From Phaeoceros laevis (lineage: Eukaryota; Anthocerotophyta; Anthocerotopsida; Notothyladales): a DNA stretch of 60,282 bases. Within the stretch, counting starts at the first letter, position 1. Each line of letters opens with the position of its first letter. The stretch lies in the NCBI GenBank assembly GCA_049999765.1, contig JBNGIQ010006038.1:56491-116772 (forward strand), read 5' to 3'. Shown in pieces: positions 10,807-20,512 of this stretch. Both the position numbers and the translations under genes were made by a program. The notes below the pieces were generated by a model that saw only the letters and a list, made by a program, of their open reading frames with translations, did no database searches and was not told the origin of the DNA.

Positions 10807-11974
10807 ATCTGCTTCAGGATTGTATCCTCCTGAGATGAGCTGCCCAGTTGTGAAAAGAAAGTCGGAGGCGAATTCGAAAGTTCTGGCTCAAGTGTTGAGC
10901 AAGAATGGCAACTGGTCAGTAATGTGGAAGCCGGCTGGAAGTACTATTTCGTGAGCGCTTCGTGTTGCGAGTGAAGATGGAGGTGATTGATGCCTGTTTG
11001 TGAGTAGTGTGCATCAAGCATATGTAGAGAGCGGGACGGGTTCCATCTGAACTTCCAATCCCTGTGACCGGAAGTTCCATTGGAAGTTCCATCGGAACTT
11101 CCGATCCCTGGGATCGGAATTCCATCTGACTCTCGTTGCGTTCAACTGGTCACGATCCTGCGGAAGGCAGGCAGGAACGAAGCTTAAGGTATTTTTGAGG
11201 TTACTGTATTGTGCTCTATTGACCAGTCACAATCCACAATCCGTATGGTTCACGGGACGACGCTAATTGCATGTCTGTGAGCCATTGGCGGCGTGGTCAG
11301 TTCCCACTAAGCACGAAAATTTTACTACTACAGCTACATTGACTCTGAGCCCGAATCCCAGCCTGAGGCTCTTTCCCAACCGCCTTCGCCATTCCAAGCG
11401 GCCGGTCATTAGGAGTGCACCGTTGTGAAGTTGTGAACAGGTGCAGTTGCCTGTGACCCTTCCTTGCTTCTTTAGGGTTGGTGGAGTTTTTAGTTGGGAG
11501 AATGTGACTCTTCCAGCTAGCTGGGATGAGAAAGAGGAGCGAGCTTGCACCGCAGTAGGCTGGGCAGCTCCAGGGGCTTGCAGGGAGGACGCAGGTGCAG
11601 GGAAGCTGTTGTGGGAGGATTTCATTTTGTTAATCAACTGCTCCAAGGTCAGTTCCTCATTGCCAACTCTGCTGGTTGGTAACTGTTTTATGTCTTTTCT
11701 GGATGGGTGTCACCTTTTTCAGGTACATGGTCATGAATACCACTTGACCTTGCACGGAAGGCAGGGTGTGAGGGGATCGGCAGGATAGGGTCTGGGAGCA
11801 GCCTATGTGAAGATGGAAGGCTGATTGAGGATGTTCAGGCATGAACATCCTTGTGTGTCCAGCAAGGTTCTTTGCTGACAGTTTTCTTGCCGGAAAGAGG
11901 GGGAATGGGATGGTAAAGCAATTGTAGGCAGACATGAAGACAACAGCAAGTCAGCCCATGAGGCTGTTGGAACT
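10807..11974. other. Intergenic; leader of secreted protein gene and unexplained sequence
   Basis: Apart from the repeat cluster at 11040-11125 nothing is clear. A minus-strand frame at 11263-11646 encodes 127 residues without a recognisable domain. The right part leads into the PPR pseudogene. Confidence 0.45.
11040..11125. repeat. Cluster of GGAAGTTCC-type palindromic words
   Basis: Within 86 bp the words GAACTTCC, GGAAGTTCC (twice), GGAACTTCC and GGAATTCC alternate, and GATCCCTGGGATC forms a perfect dyad. The cluster lies 230-320 bp upstream of the minus-strand secreted-protein ATG. It resembles stacked GAA/TTC blocks but the spacing does not fit a standard heat-shock element. It could be a regulatory array or a microsatellite-like expansion. 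Confidence 0.45.
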
Positions 11975-12840
11975 TGGGTGCGCGAAGAGCCAGATGTTGA
12001 CAACTCGGTCTTCTATGGTGTTCTCAAGAGGTGCATTGCACTCAAGGACCTGGTCCTTGGGATCTGCGTTCATGATCTTGCTGTCACTAGTGGCTGGATA
12101 TGTCTGCCGGCAGGTTGGTCTATGCTGATATTTCGAGGAATCCAGATAAGCCTGATATGCTTGTTAGCAACTGTTTGGTGTGTATGTGTGCAAGATGTGG
12201 AGGTGAAGGGATGCACGCCTAGTCTTTGACAGCTTGCAAAGCAGAGATGAGTGGTGATCAATGCGGACTTCCTTGATTGTAGGATATGCTTAGCATGGAC
12301 ATGGTCAAGAAGCTCTGGCTCCTTAGGGTAGTACGGTGCATGTCATGTTCATGTAATTACCACAAGCATCTGCAAGCGTTGGTGTGCTACGTTGGGGAAG
12401 TAGCTGCATGCACAGATTCAAGGAAAAGGGCTGGAATCTAATATAGATCGTTGTTGCAATTGCCTGGTTGACATGTATTCCAAGTGTAGGATCTTGGAAT
12501 TTGTTTGCAGGGTCTTGGATATTACCGAGACAGTGGTAACTGGACTGCCATGGTGGCAGGTTTTACTCACCGTGGCATGTACAAGAGGCTCTGACCCTGT
12601 GTGCGAGAGTGGGAGCTCTTCATCAGGGCAAGACATTCCATCTACAGAATGAGGAAAGAGGAGTAGAGAAAGGTTTGGTTGCCGGCAACTCCTTGGTGGA
12701 CATGTATTCCAGATGTAGGCGTTTCGAGGCTCGTACGCGTAAAGGTTTGACAAGCTGCCAACTAAAGATGCTGACTTGGAATGCCATGATCTTGCGGTGT
12801 GCTCGGCATCGCCATGGCCAGGAAGCCGACACCACTGAGT
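11975..12840 (+). pseudogene. PPR gene remnant related to the gene at 23676-26093
   Basis: Short broken frames keep the order of a PLS-class PPR gene. VFYGVLKRCIALKDLVLG near 12010 matches THFYGILKRCIAQQDLVVG in the intact paralogue. NCLVDMYSKC near 12460 and NSLVDMYSRC near 12690 follow. CQLKMLTWNAMI near 12760 replaces the S-motif ending. Frameshifts, stops and missing repeats separate these islands, and no DYW-like end remains. It is on the same strand as the paralogue, consistent with decay after local duplication. Confidence 0.8.
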
Positions 12841-12926
12841 AGTTGAGATTCAAAACTTGTTTTGCAACAGCAGCTGTAGTGCTGTAGTAATCGATTCCAG
12901 AGCTGGAGGCATGGCTAGTCACCTCG

Positions 12927-13026
12927 AACTAAATTTCGGGACAGAGGCGATGCTGTGGTGAAGCCTTGGTGCGAGCAACTAAATTTCGGGACAGAGGCGA
13001 TGCTGTGGTGAAGCCTTGGTGCGAGC
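12927..13026. repeat. Exact 50-bp tandem duplication
   Basis: Positions 12927-12976 and 12977-13026 are identical, beginning AACTAAATTTCGGGACAGAG. Perfect identity implies a very recent slippage or template-switch event, or an assembly artefact. No gene lies between here and the PPR stop at 13322. Confidence 0.9.
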
Positions 13027-13321
13027 CTGCTCTGGATGAGAAAATTCTCTGGGATAATTGCACGCATAGCCAAAGTGACATGGAGTGTATGGGAGTTGAC
13101 AACTGGTTAATCTCAGTCTTGAAGAGGGGGCAACCCCTACCCGAGCAAGTAACGAGCGGACTCATGCCGGCCCACAGGCCTACCTCCAACTCTGCCCTTG
13201 CTACAGCATGAAGTCCTGGAGGAGTTCTGGGACAGTCACACACCGTCTGCACGATGGCACACTTCCGTGACCACAGCATCCAGGTGGTAGGGAACTGTTC
13301 CAGTTAACAATTTCTTCTCGC

Positions 13322-16081
13322 TCAGTGTCGACCCTTACAGCTACAGGACCCTGCCTCGAATCGATGCACACGGTATGCGTCCCTCACAACGATGTCCCTC
13401 TTTTCAACTCTTGACATAACCTCGGTAGAAGAGTGGCAGTCCCTGCACATCCGCAGGTTTTTGGTTACCACCAGAGGTGTGCCATCAGGAGTGTTCAAGA
13501 GACCAAACGCCAAGGCTAGCTTCTCAGCATGCCCACACAGTTGATCTTCCTTCTCCTTCTCAGACACGGGCTTCAACACCAGCTTGGTGTGTGGTACATG
13601 GTCCCCTTCCTCCTTCAAACGTTCGTTTGTGCTCCTAACCTTGCATGAGATGTCATTCCTTTCATCCCCCACAACAAATGTATGCACCTGCTTGCTCACC
13701 TCAATGCCTGCCACTGCAGGTTTCTTGTTAGCTCCTGCCAACATTCTCAACCTTTCTATTCTATCTACATCCGCCCACCTATCTGCTTCTGCGTACATAT
13801 TGGCCATGAGCACATATGCACTAGCGTGCTCAGGATCCAGCTCAACAAGACTTTCAAAACACCGTGTTCCCCGCTCTATATCCCCATGACTCTTGCAGGC
13901 ATTCAGCAATGCCCTCAACCCAACAACATTGTTTTCGCACCCAGCTGATTTCAGCACCTTCTCTGCCTCTCCTAAATGGCCTGCCCGCCCAAGAAGATCA
14001 ACCATGCACACACGATGCTCCATTGTCGGGTTGAGGCCATGTTGTTTCACCATAGCATCAAAATACTGTCGACCCTTACTAACCAGCCCCGCATTACTGC
14101 ATGCTACAAGAAGGCAAGTAAATGTGGCGTCATCAGGCTGAACACCAGCCAGTATCATTTCTTCGAAACAGGCTGTTGCCTTGTAACCTTCATTGTTTGT
14201 ACCATACGCACTTATCATGGCAGTCCATGTTACCGCATTCCTTTTGGACAGTCTGTCAAACACTTTGCATGCATCTTCCAACTGGCCACATTTTGCATAC
14301 ATATTTACGAGGCAAGTGCCTAGTACTATGTCACCTTCAAGCAGTTCTCTTTCCACGATCCCTGAATGCAGCTGCCTGCCCTGCTGTACAGCACCAGCAC
14401 TTGCACAAGCCTCCAGGAGGCAAACATACGTAACACGGTCTGCTAAAGTCAGGCCTTCCTGCTCCATACTTGCAAACAATGTAAGCGCCTGGGGACTGAG
14501 CCCATGCTCAGCATACCCATTTATCATGGCAGTCCATGTTACCGCATCCCTTGTGGACATACTGTCAAACACTTTACGTGCATCTTCCAACTGGCCACAT
14601 TTTGCATACATATTTACGAGGCAATTGCCTAGTACTATGTCACCTTCAAGCAGTTCTCTTTTAACGATCCCTGAATGAAGCTGCCTGCCCTGCTGTACAG
14701 CACCAGCACTTGCACAAGCTTTCAGGAGGCAAACATACGTCACACGGTTTGCTAAAATCAGGCCTTCCTGCTCCATACTTGCATACAATGCGAGCGCCTG
14801 GGAACCAAGCCCGTGCTCGGCATACCCATTTATCATGGCGTTCCATGTTACCGCGTCCTTTGTGGCCAGACTGTCAAACAGCTTGCGTGCATTTTCCAAC
14901 TGGCCACACTTTGCATACCCAGCAATCATGGCATTCCATGACACTGCATCCCTTGTGGCCATACTGTCAAAAACCCTGCGGGCATCTTTCAATTCCCCAC
15001 ACTTTGCATACATGTCCACCAAGCAGTTGCAAACAAAAGAGCTAGGCTGGATGCCACTCTCCAACACATCAGCGTGCACCTGCCTGCCAGATTGCACATC
15101 TTCTGCTCTTGCACAAGCTTGCAGGGCAGCGACAAAAATGTGACTATCTGCCTCCAAACCTGACCTGCGCATCTCATTGTACAGTTGAATGGCGTCACCA
15201 GGTTTTCCCTGTTGAGCATGCGCACATATAATGGAGAACCACATGAAGACATCAGGTTTGGCCACTCTTTTGAACACCTCCATTGCCTCCTGTAACCGGC
15301 CCTGACATGCATACATGCGCAGGAGATGGTTTCCCAAAAATGCATTGGATCGGTATCCAAGCTTGACAGTGAGATCATCAAGTCGTCGCCCCACCACCAG
15401 ATTTTTCTCAGCCCCACATCTCCGGATGACTCTGTACAAGAGGGAAGTGGACACACGACATTGTGTGTCAGCTAAGTCACTCAAAGCGTCAAGCGCTCGA
15501 CTTAACTGCCCATTCGCACACAGTTCGTTCACCGCCTGAGCAGTTGCATACCCTTGGCGCTTTGGGGCCGTCGGTGCGCCAGCATTATGGTGCGACAAGG
15601 GGTTGGATGCAGGCTGAGCAGGCCGTCGAATCCGTCTCTCCAACACACTCAGGTGCGCATCCACCCAGTCAAGCTTGGAGAAATTGTTCAGCCATAGGGG
15701 CTCCTTGCACTCCTTGTGCTTGAAGACGGGAGAGCTGGCGCTCTTCTTGTTCGTTCTGCAGTCCCACCACAATGTGGGGTCCAAGAAATCCTGCCTCCGC
15801 AACAACTCTTGCCGCTCTACTGCATTGCTAATGTCCGGTATGACTAGCTTGGCTGCTAAGCAACTGCAGGGCACGAATGTGCGGCTTGTGTGAATCCATT
15901 GCCTCGGAGGCACATTCAAACGCCGTTCCAGCTCGAGGGTTTGGGCCTGCTCCCCAGCTGTTGGCGTCCAAAACCGCTGATGTTGCATCCCGTTGGTTGT
16001 GCGCATTGTAGGTGGAGCAATTACAGGGTACTGCAGCAGTAGCAGTCCAGCGGGCATGCCCACCAGCTGTTTGGCATCCAT
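13322..16081 (-). CDS. PLS-class PPR protein with N-terminal PDF motif and DYW-like domain
   Basis: One uninterrupted 919-codon frame from an ATG. Residues 90-148 match the PDF motif of organellar ssDNA-binding OSB proteins: WWDCRTNKK, PVFKHK, LWL, then WV. PLS-class PPR repeats run from about residue 180 to 770 (NCLVDMYAKCG, DAVSWNAMIAGYAK and similar). Residues 786-919 form a cytidine-deaminase-like DYW domain with HAE (851-853) and CRDC (879-882) zinc/catalytic motifs. The PG box reads KKPAVAG, LKPV replaces the usual acidic stretch, and the protein ends CSCKGRH instead of DYW. The family binds organelle RNA sequence-specifically and edits C or U; this variant type is linked to U-to-C editing (inference here). 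Two near-identical 309-bp units lie inside. Divergent from QCR10. Confidence 0.92.
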   Translation of the reverse strand: MDAKQLVGMPAGLLLLQYPVIAPPTMRTTNGMQHQRFWTPTAGEQAQTLELERRLNVPPRQWIHTSRTFVPCSCLAAKLVIPDISNAVERQELLRRQDFLDPTLWWDCRTNKKSASSPVFKHKECKEPLWLNNFSKLDWVDAHLSVLERRIRRPAQPASNPLSHHNAGAPTAPKRQGYATAQAVNELCANGQLSRALDALSDLADTQCRVSTSLLYRVIRRCGAEKNLVVGRRLDDLTVKLGYRSNAFLGNHLLRMYACQGRLQEAMEVFKRVAKPDVFMWFSIICAHAQQGKPGDAIQLYNEMRRSGLEADSHIFVAALQACARAEDVQSGRQVHADVLESGIQPSSFVCNCLVDMYAKCGELKDARRVFDSMATRDAVSWNAMIAGYAKCGQLENARKLFDSLATKDAVTWNAMINGYAEHGLGSQALALYASMEQEGLILANRVTYVCLLKACASAGAVQQGRQLHSGIVKRELLEGDIVLGNCLVNMYAKCGQLEDARKVFDSMSTRDAVTWTAMINGYAEHGLSPQALTLFASMEQEGLTLADRVTYVCLLEACASAGAVQQGRQLHSGIVERELLEGDIVLGTCLVNMYAKCGQLEDACKVFDRLSKRNAVTWTAMISAYGTNNEGYKATACFEEMILAGVQPDDATFTCLLVACSNAGLVSKGRQYFDAMVKQHGLNPTMEHRVCMVDLLGRAGHLGEAEKVLKSAGCENNVVGLRALLNACKSHGDIERGTRCFESLVELDPEHASAYVLMANMYAEADRWADVDRIERLRMLAGANKKPAVAGIEVSKQVHTFVVGDERNDISCKVRSTNERLKEEGDHVPHTKLVLKPVSEKEKEDQLCGHAEKLALAFGLLNTPDGTPLVVTKNLRMCRDCHSSTEVMSRVEKRDIVVRDAYRVHRFEAGSCSCKGRH

Positions 16082-16269
16082 GATTGTGGACGCTGCATCG
16101 CGTCATCATCTCTCAGTGGTGCGCGCCATTGCGGGTGGAGCAAGGATGGTGGCCTCCGTCGCGGCTGCCCCTCTAGATCACCCCACTGCCATGCTCGTAA
16201 CCAAGACACAGGTCCAGAAAAGCGAGCCACCATACTTTGTTGAAAATAGACAGGTTTCATATTTGTTTG

Positions 16270-16327
16270 GCGTCATAGCCTCATGGCTGCATACGCCTAA
16301 TGAACAAACAAACAACAAACAAACAAA
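16270..16327 (+). mobile_element. Severely 5'-truncated LINE insertion with 12-bp target duplication
   Basis: The 58-bp insert consists of about 33 bp, including CATGGCTGCATACGCC, followed by an (AAAC)n-like tail. It is flanked by exact copies of CATATTTGTTTG at 16258-16269 and 16328-16339. The 33-bp part matches the 3' end of the LINE copy at 54527-54560. This is the signature of target-primed reverse transcription stopping almost at once. It lies in the shared upstream region of the PPR and QCR10 genes. Confidence 0.85.
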
Positions 16328-16713
16328 CATATTTGTTTGCAACAATATTGCGTAACTATGCAAGTTACGGCCCCGTTATGGCCTCTCGGTCCTTTAAGGG
16401 TTAACCTGACCTTTTACCCTTCCAATGAAAAGCCAATAACACGCCTACTAACACGGCCTTCGTGTGAATCGGCCCAATAGGAAATGGCAAGCTCTTGTTA
16501 GGATGGAACGGAGTCGGAACTGTTACGTCAAATCATATTTTGCACGTTTGGGCTCCAGCAACAAACGCCGGCGCAGATCGGGTGCAATGCGAGGGTGAGA
16601 TCTACGGCCTGGAAAGGAGAAACCAGTTTATCCGTAGAGCGGAAAAGGCTGTCTTGTAAACCATTAGGAGCTGTTAAGCACGAGGCAGGAGGAGGGACAG
16701 GGAGGAGGAGGCT

Positions 16714-17738
16714 ATGGCTCCCATCAAGAGGGCTGGCAACCCACTGCTGTCTCTGGTGCCAAAAACGCTGGTGCCGCAAGGCACGGATCTCACCGCGGGC
16801 GTGCTTTGGGGCACCACGGCCATCGTCGGCGCTCTTTACCTGGTCCAGGTTGTGGTTTCATCGCGCATTCGCTGTCTCTCTTCTCTCCCGGTAGTAGTGT
16901 CTGGATTCTGCGGTTAAAGGTCTATGATTCATTGGCAAAAGAAAATTCTCGTGGCTGGCAAAACTTTGCAGCCGCCATTGACGAAGTTTGTGACATGTTT
17001 TGGACTGGATTCGGGTGAAGATATACTTCCTGTCGCATTGGCCAGCGGCAACGTATACTCGACCTCATGCACCCGTTGAGAGGGTGGCTAGGATCTGACG
17101 GTGTTACTGTGTAGGGTTCCAGTCAGGCTACGGACTGTGTGCTTTTGGGAGAAGGATTTGGCAATTCGGGGTTTGCGTTTTACTTCCTGGGGGAATTGAC
17201 ACAGGTTGCTGAATTTTTTCTTTAGGATGTAGCGTACCGTGCGGCCTCTGAAGGGTTTATTGCATGGTAACAGTAGGGGAATCCAACCTTTTATACCCAT
17301 TTTGGCTCAAGATCAGGGTCTGGTTTCAGGATGGAGCTTCTATGAAGACATCTGGATGCTTGATTTCTCAGTCCACACTCCATGCTGTCAAGATGTTCTT
17401 GGAGACCTAATGTTGGCTTTTGGATAGCTGTCTTGATTGTTGGCTCGTGAGGTCAAACATTCAGTTAGCTGTACTATGCCTGAAACTTTCATGGTGGTTG
17501 CTTCATGTTGTGTAAGCACAGCATGTGAATCTGGAAATGGCGGTTGGCTGTGAGTGCTGCTGTTTCATTTCCACTTTCGTCTATGGAGCGAAAAGTGGAG
17601 TAGGCTGTGACTTGTGGACTTGCTTTGGCCCAGGTTAGTGTCTCCTGACGAGCACTTTGTTGTTGCAAGGTGCAGCCGTTTGGATGGATAAAGGAACAAC
17701 TCACCAAAAAGGAAGAAGAGAAGGCACCTGAAAAATGA
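16714..17738 (+). CDS. QCR10: Cytochrome bc1 complex 6.7-kDa subunit (QCR10-like)
   Basis: Two exons, 16714-16848 and 17676-17738, joined in phase 0 across an 827-bp intron (CAG|GTTGTG ... GGTGCAG|CCG), give 65 residues. The first exon supplies the single membrane helix (LTAGVLWGTTAIVGALYLVQ). The second supplies PFGWIKEQL and a lysine/glutamate tail. This matches the ubiquinol-cytochrome c reductase 6.7-kDa subunit of plants, whose helix ends VQPFxWIK. It is a small accessory subunit of mitochondrial complex III in the inner membrane. The split at VQ|PF was found by reading for the conserved tail and fits both splice consensus and frame. The intron is much longer than others in the window. 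Confidence 0.85.
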
Positions 17739-18922
17739 TTTTTCAATGGCCGGAGTGGATACACTACACTGAGAAACATCTCCTTGAGAAAGTTGAGATC
17801 ACTGTTGGTGATTAGGGTTCTCCCAGAGCCTTTTGTTGTGCAAGTGACCTGTCGTTTTGACAAGTTACGTTGCAAGTCGTGAAAGTTTCTGCTGTCCTGT
17901 AGTGAAATAATTTTGCGTGCTTGCTAAATGCAGCAGAAGTGTGTGGGAGGATGTGCCAGTTGTCTGGCCTCGTGTTTGTGGATTGCGGTGTAAATCTTCA
18001 AGCGGCAACATTTTTGTTTTGATATTTCAACCCATGCTATTATTACTTGGTTCCCTGGTTAATGAAGGCATACGAGTGTAACGCAAACCTGCTCCCCAAA
18101 TATTTAAATGAACAAAAAGTGAAGACAAAGTCTGGGTTAAGTAAATAATTTCTGCTTCCTCGTAAGAGTGTGGGTTGCTAGTTTTGTTGGCTAACTTGCA
18201 CAGTATGATCCCCCATTTCAAGTTTCTACTATACGATTTGGAACGCTCTGCGCTAGCGGTATTTTCAATCGTCACTTCTACTGCTAGTTTGTGCTTACTT
18301 GCACTGTATGATCCTCCATTTCCAGTTCCTACTGTAGATTTGGGATGCTCTGCGCTGGCGTTTTTTTTATCGTCACTTTCACTGCCAGTTTTCTGCTCAT
18401 TTTACTGCTAGTTAGAGCAGTTATTCTCTTCCTGTAGAGTAGAATTCAATTTGTCCAGGGTGCACGTACGCTACTTTATTGCCATTCTTTTCGGAAGCTT
18501 CATGCCATAGTTGTGAACAGAAATTGAAGATCTGAACCAGCAAATTGTGAACGATTTGATTTGCAAGGTTATCAGAGTTTATGCACTATTAACCAACAGA
18601 GCTTCGGATGATGGCAGAAGAGTCTGTAGGGATAGCGGCAAGGCCAACAGATGCATGAAAAGCGGAATGAGAACTTGGGTAAAAGTTTTAGCTTGCAACG
18701 AGGTTCAAAATCCAACAAGCCAGTCACCAGGACCACTCGAGCATAGCAGCAGCTGGGACAAATATAGTGGAAGAACATGAGAGCATCAAACAGTGGAAGC
18801 ATTATGCAAACCAGAAACGATGACATAAGCTGGCAAACAAAAAGGCAACGATGGTGGCTGATGGAAATCTAACAAGGTGGTGGTGTAAAAATACACCATT
18901 TTGTTGAGAACCTAGGAGAAGC
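17739..18922. other. Intergenic, with a 103-bp tandem repeat
   Basis: Two diverged copies starting ACTTGCAC(A/T)GTATGATC lie at 18194 and 18297, each continuing to GCTCTGCGCT(A/G)GCG and ATCGTCACTT. Otherwise no gene is recognised. The right end contains the 3' region of histone H3. Confidence 0.6.
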
Positions 18923-19369
<447 letters not shown>

Positions 19370-19588
19370 TCAAAGCGAACCCAGGGAAAGAACCATGAGG
19401 AAGAGCGACACACAGCACACTGCTCTCAAACGTAACTGTAGAAAGCCACTACAAGGGGGCAAAGTCGAAGCGGACTCACCAACAGCGGATGGGAGAAGCA
19501 AAAGCGCGTTAGCTCCGTTGCAGCGAGATGCAAGGATGAAGCGAGGGCTGAAAGGAAGAGGAATGAGCCTGGATTGGCAGGGCAGCCC

Positions 19589-19690
19589 TTTATAGCAGCA
19601 GGTCCGGAGCTTCTCTCAGGCGGATGGGCGCGGTGGCAGCAGGCAGCATTCAAACTGGAAGTTCAAATTGTTCGCGCGGGAGTTTCAAAC
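19589..19690 (-). promoter_or_regulatory. Histone H3 promoter elements
   Basis: TATAAA on the minus strand occupies 19589-19594, about 110 bp upstream of the leader intron donor. Further upstream is GAAGTTCAAA (19658-19667 on the plus strand), shared with the H4 promoter. A TTCGCGCGGG block (19671-19680) resembles an E2F site. These positions suit S-phase control, but binding is inferred. Confidence 0.55.
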
Positions 19691-20512
19691 CAAGTGCGGG
19701 ACACCAAAAGGCTCAGACGGCCGCTTGTCATCCCAGTATCAGGATGTCGCAGTTCAGGAAACTACGTGTAGGCCAGTTGTCATCATCGCCCGTTCTTCGA
19801 AGCTGGATTCGATCTCCTCACACTGACCCAGGAAGTTCTGAGCTACACACGCCAGCCACTACTCAGATGTTACATTTCTCCCTAAATTATTCAGTATTGA
19901 ACCCTAAATAACGGACATTGGGGCAAAACCGCTTCGAGAACTGACTCGGAGGTAAAGAGTGGTCCAACAAAACCCCAAGGCATCCCTCCGGTTTTTACCC
20001 CGTCACACCGGAAATGCACTTCTCCCGTGTGGACTCCGAAACATATCCTTCATCCGTAGCACACAGATCTGCTTTTTGCTTCAGGCCAGCGCAGTTCAGT
20101 TGCAACAGATACCAAATTGCCAATCGACGGGACCAAGTGCTTTAGAGTCTCGACCAGTCATAAATTCTCACCATTGTTTGTAGAGTGTAGTTCTCTGTGA
20201 CCATTCTCAGATGTACTAGAGTTCAGCTAAGCTCCTCGCTGACCAGGCCTTGAGCCCTTATTTGAAACGTGGCATCGCTGGGCGGCAGTCATGGTGAATG
20301 GTCAGCAACATTTGTCTTATTTCATGGCTCGTTTCTTGGTGGTGTGGACGCTAGCCCCAACCTCAGTGTCTGCATTGGTAGAGATCCAAGCTCCAAAAAT
20401 CGGCCCCCCTCAGGTCTGCAAGGCACACGATGGCACCTCCTCTATGAACAGGCTCCACAGACTGGTTGCCTTCGTGCCACAATTATTGATGACGAGCTGG
20501 GGTACCTTTTGT
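19691..20512. other. Intergenic; no gene recognised
   Basis: Only short overlapping frames without domains. The right part must contain the 3' UTR of SDP6. Confidence 0.6.

Noticed and set aside
11040-11125. Heat-shock element
   Set aside because: GAA and TTC blocks are separated by one or zero bases, not the two needed for the standard element.
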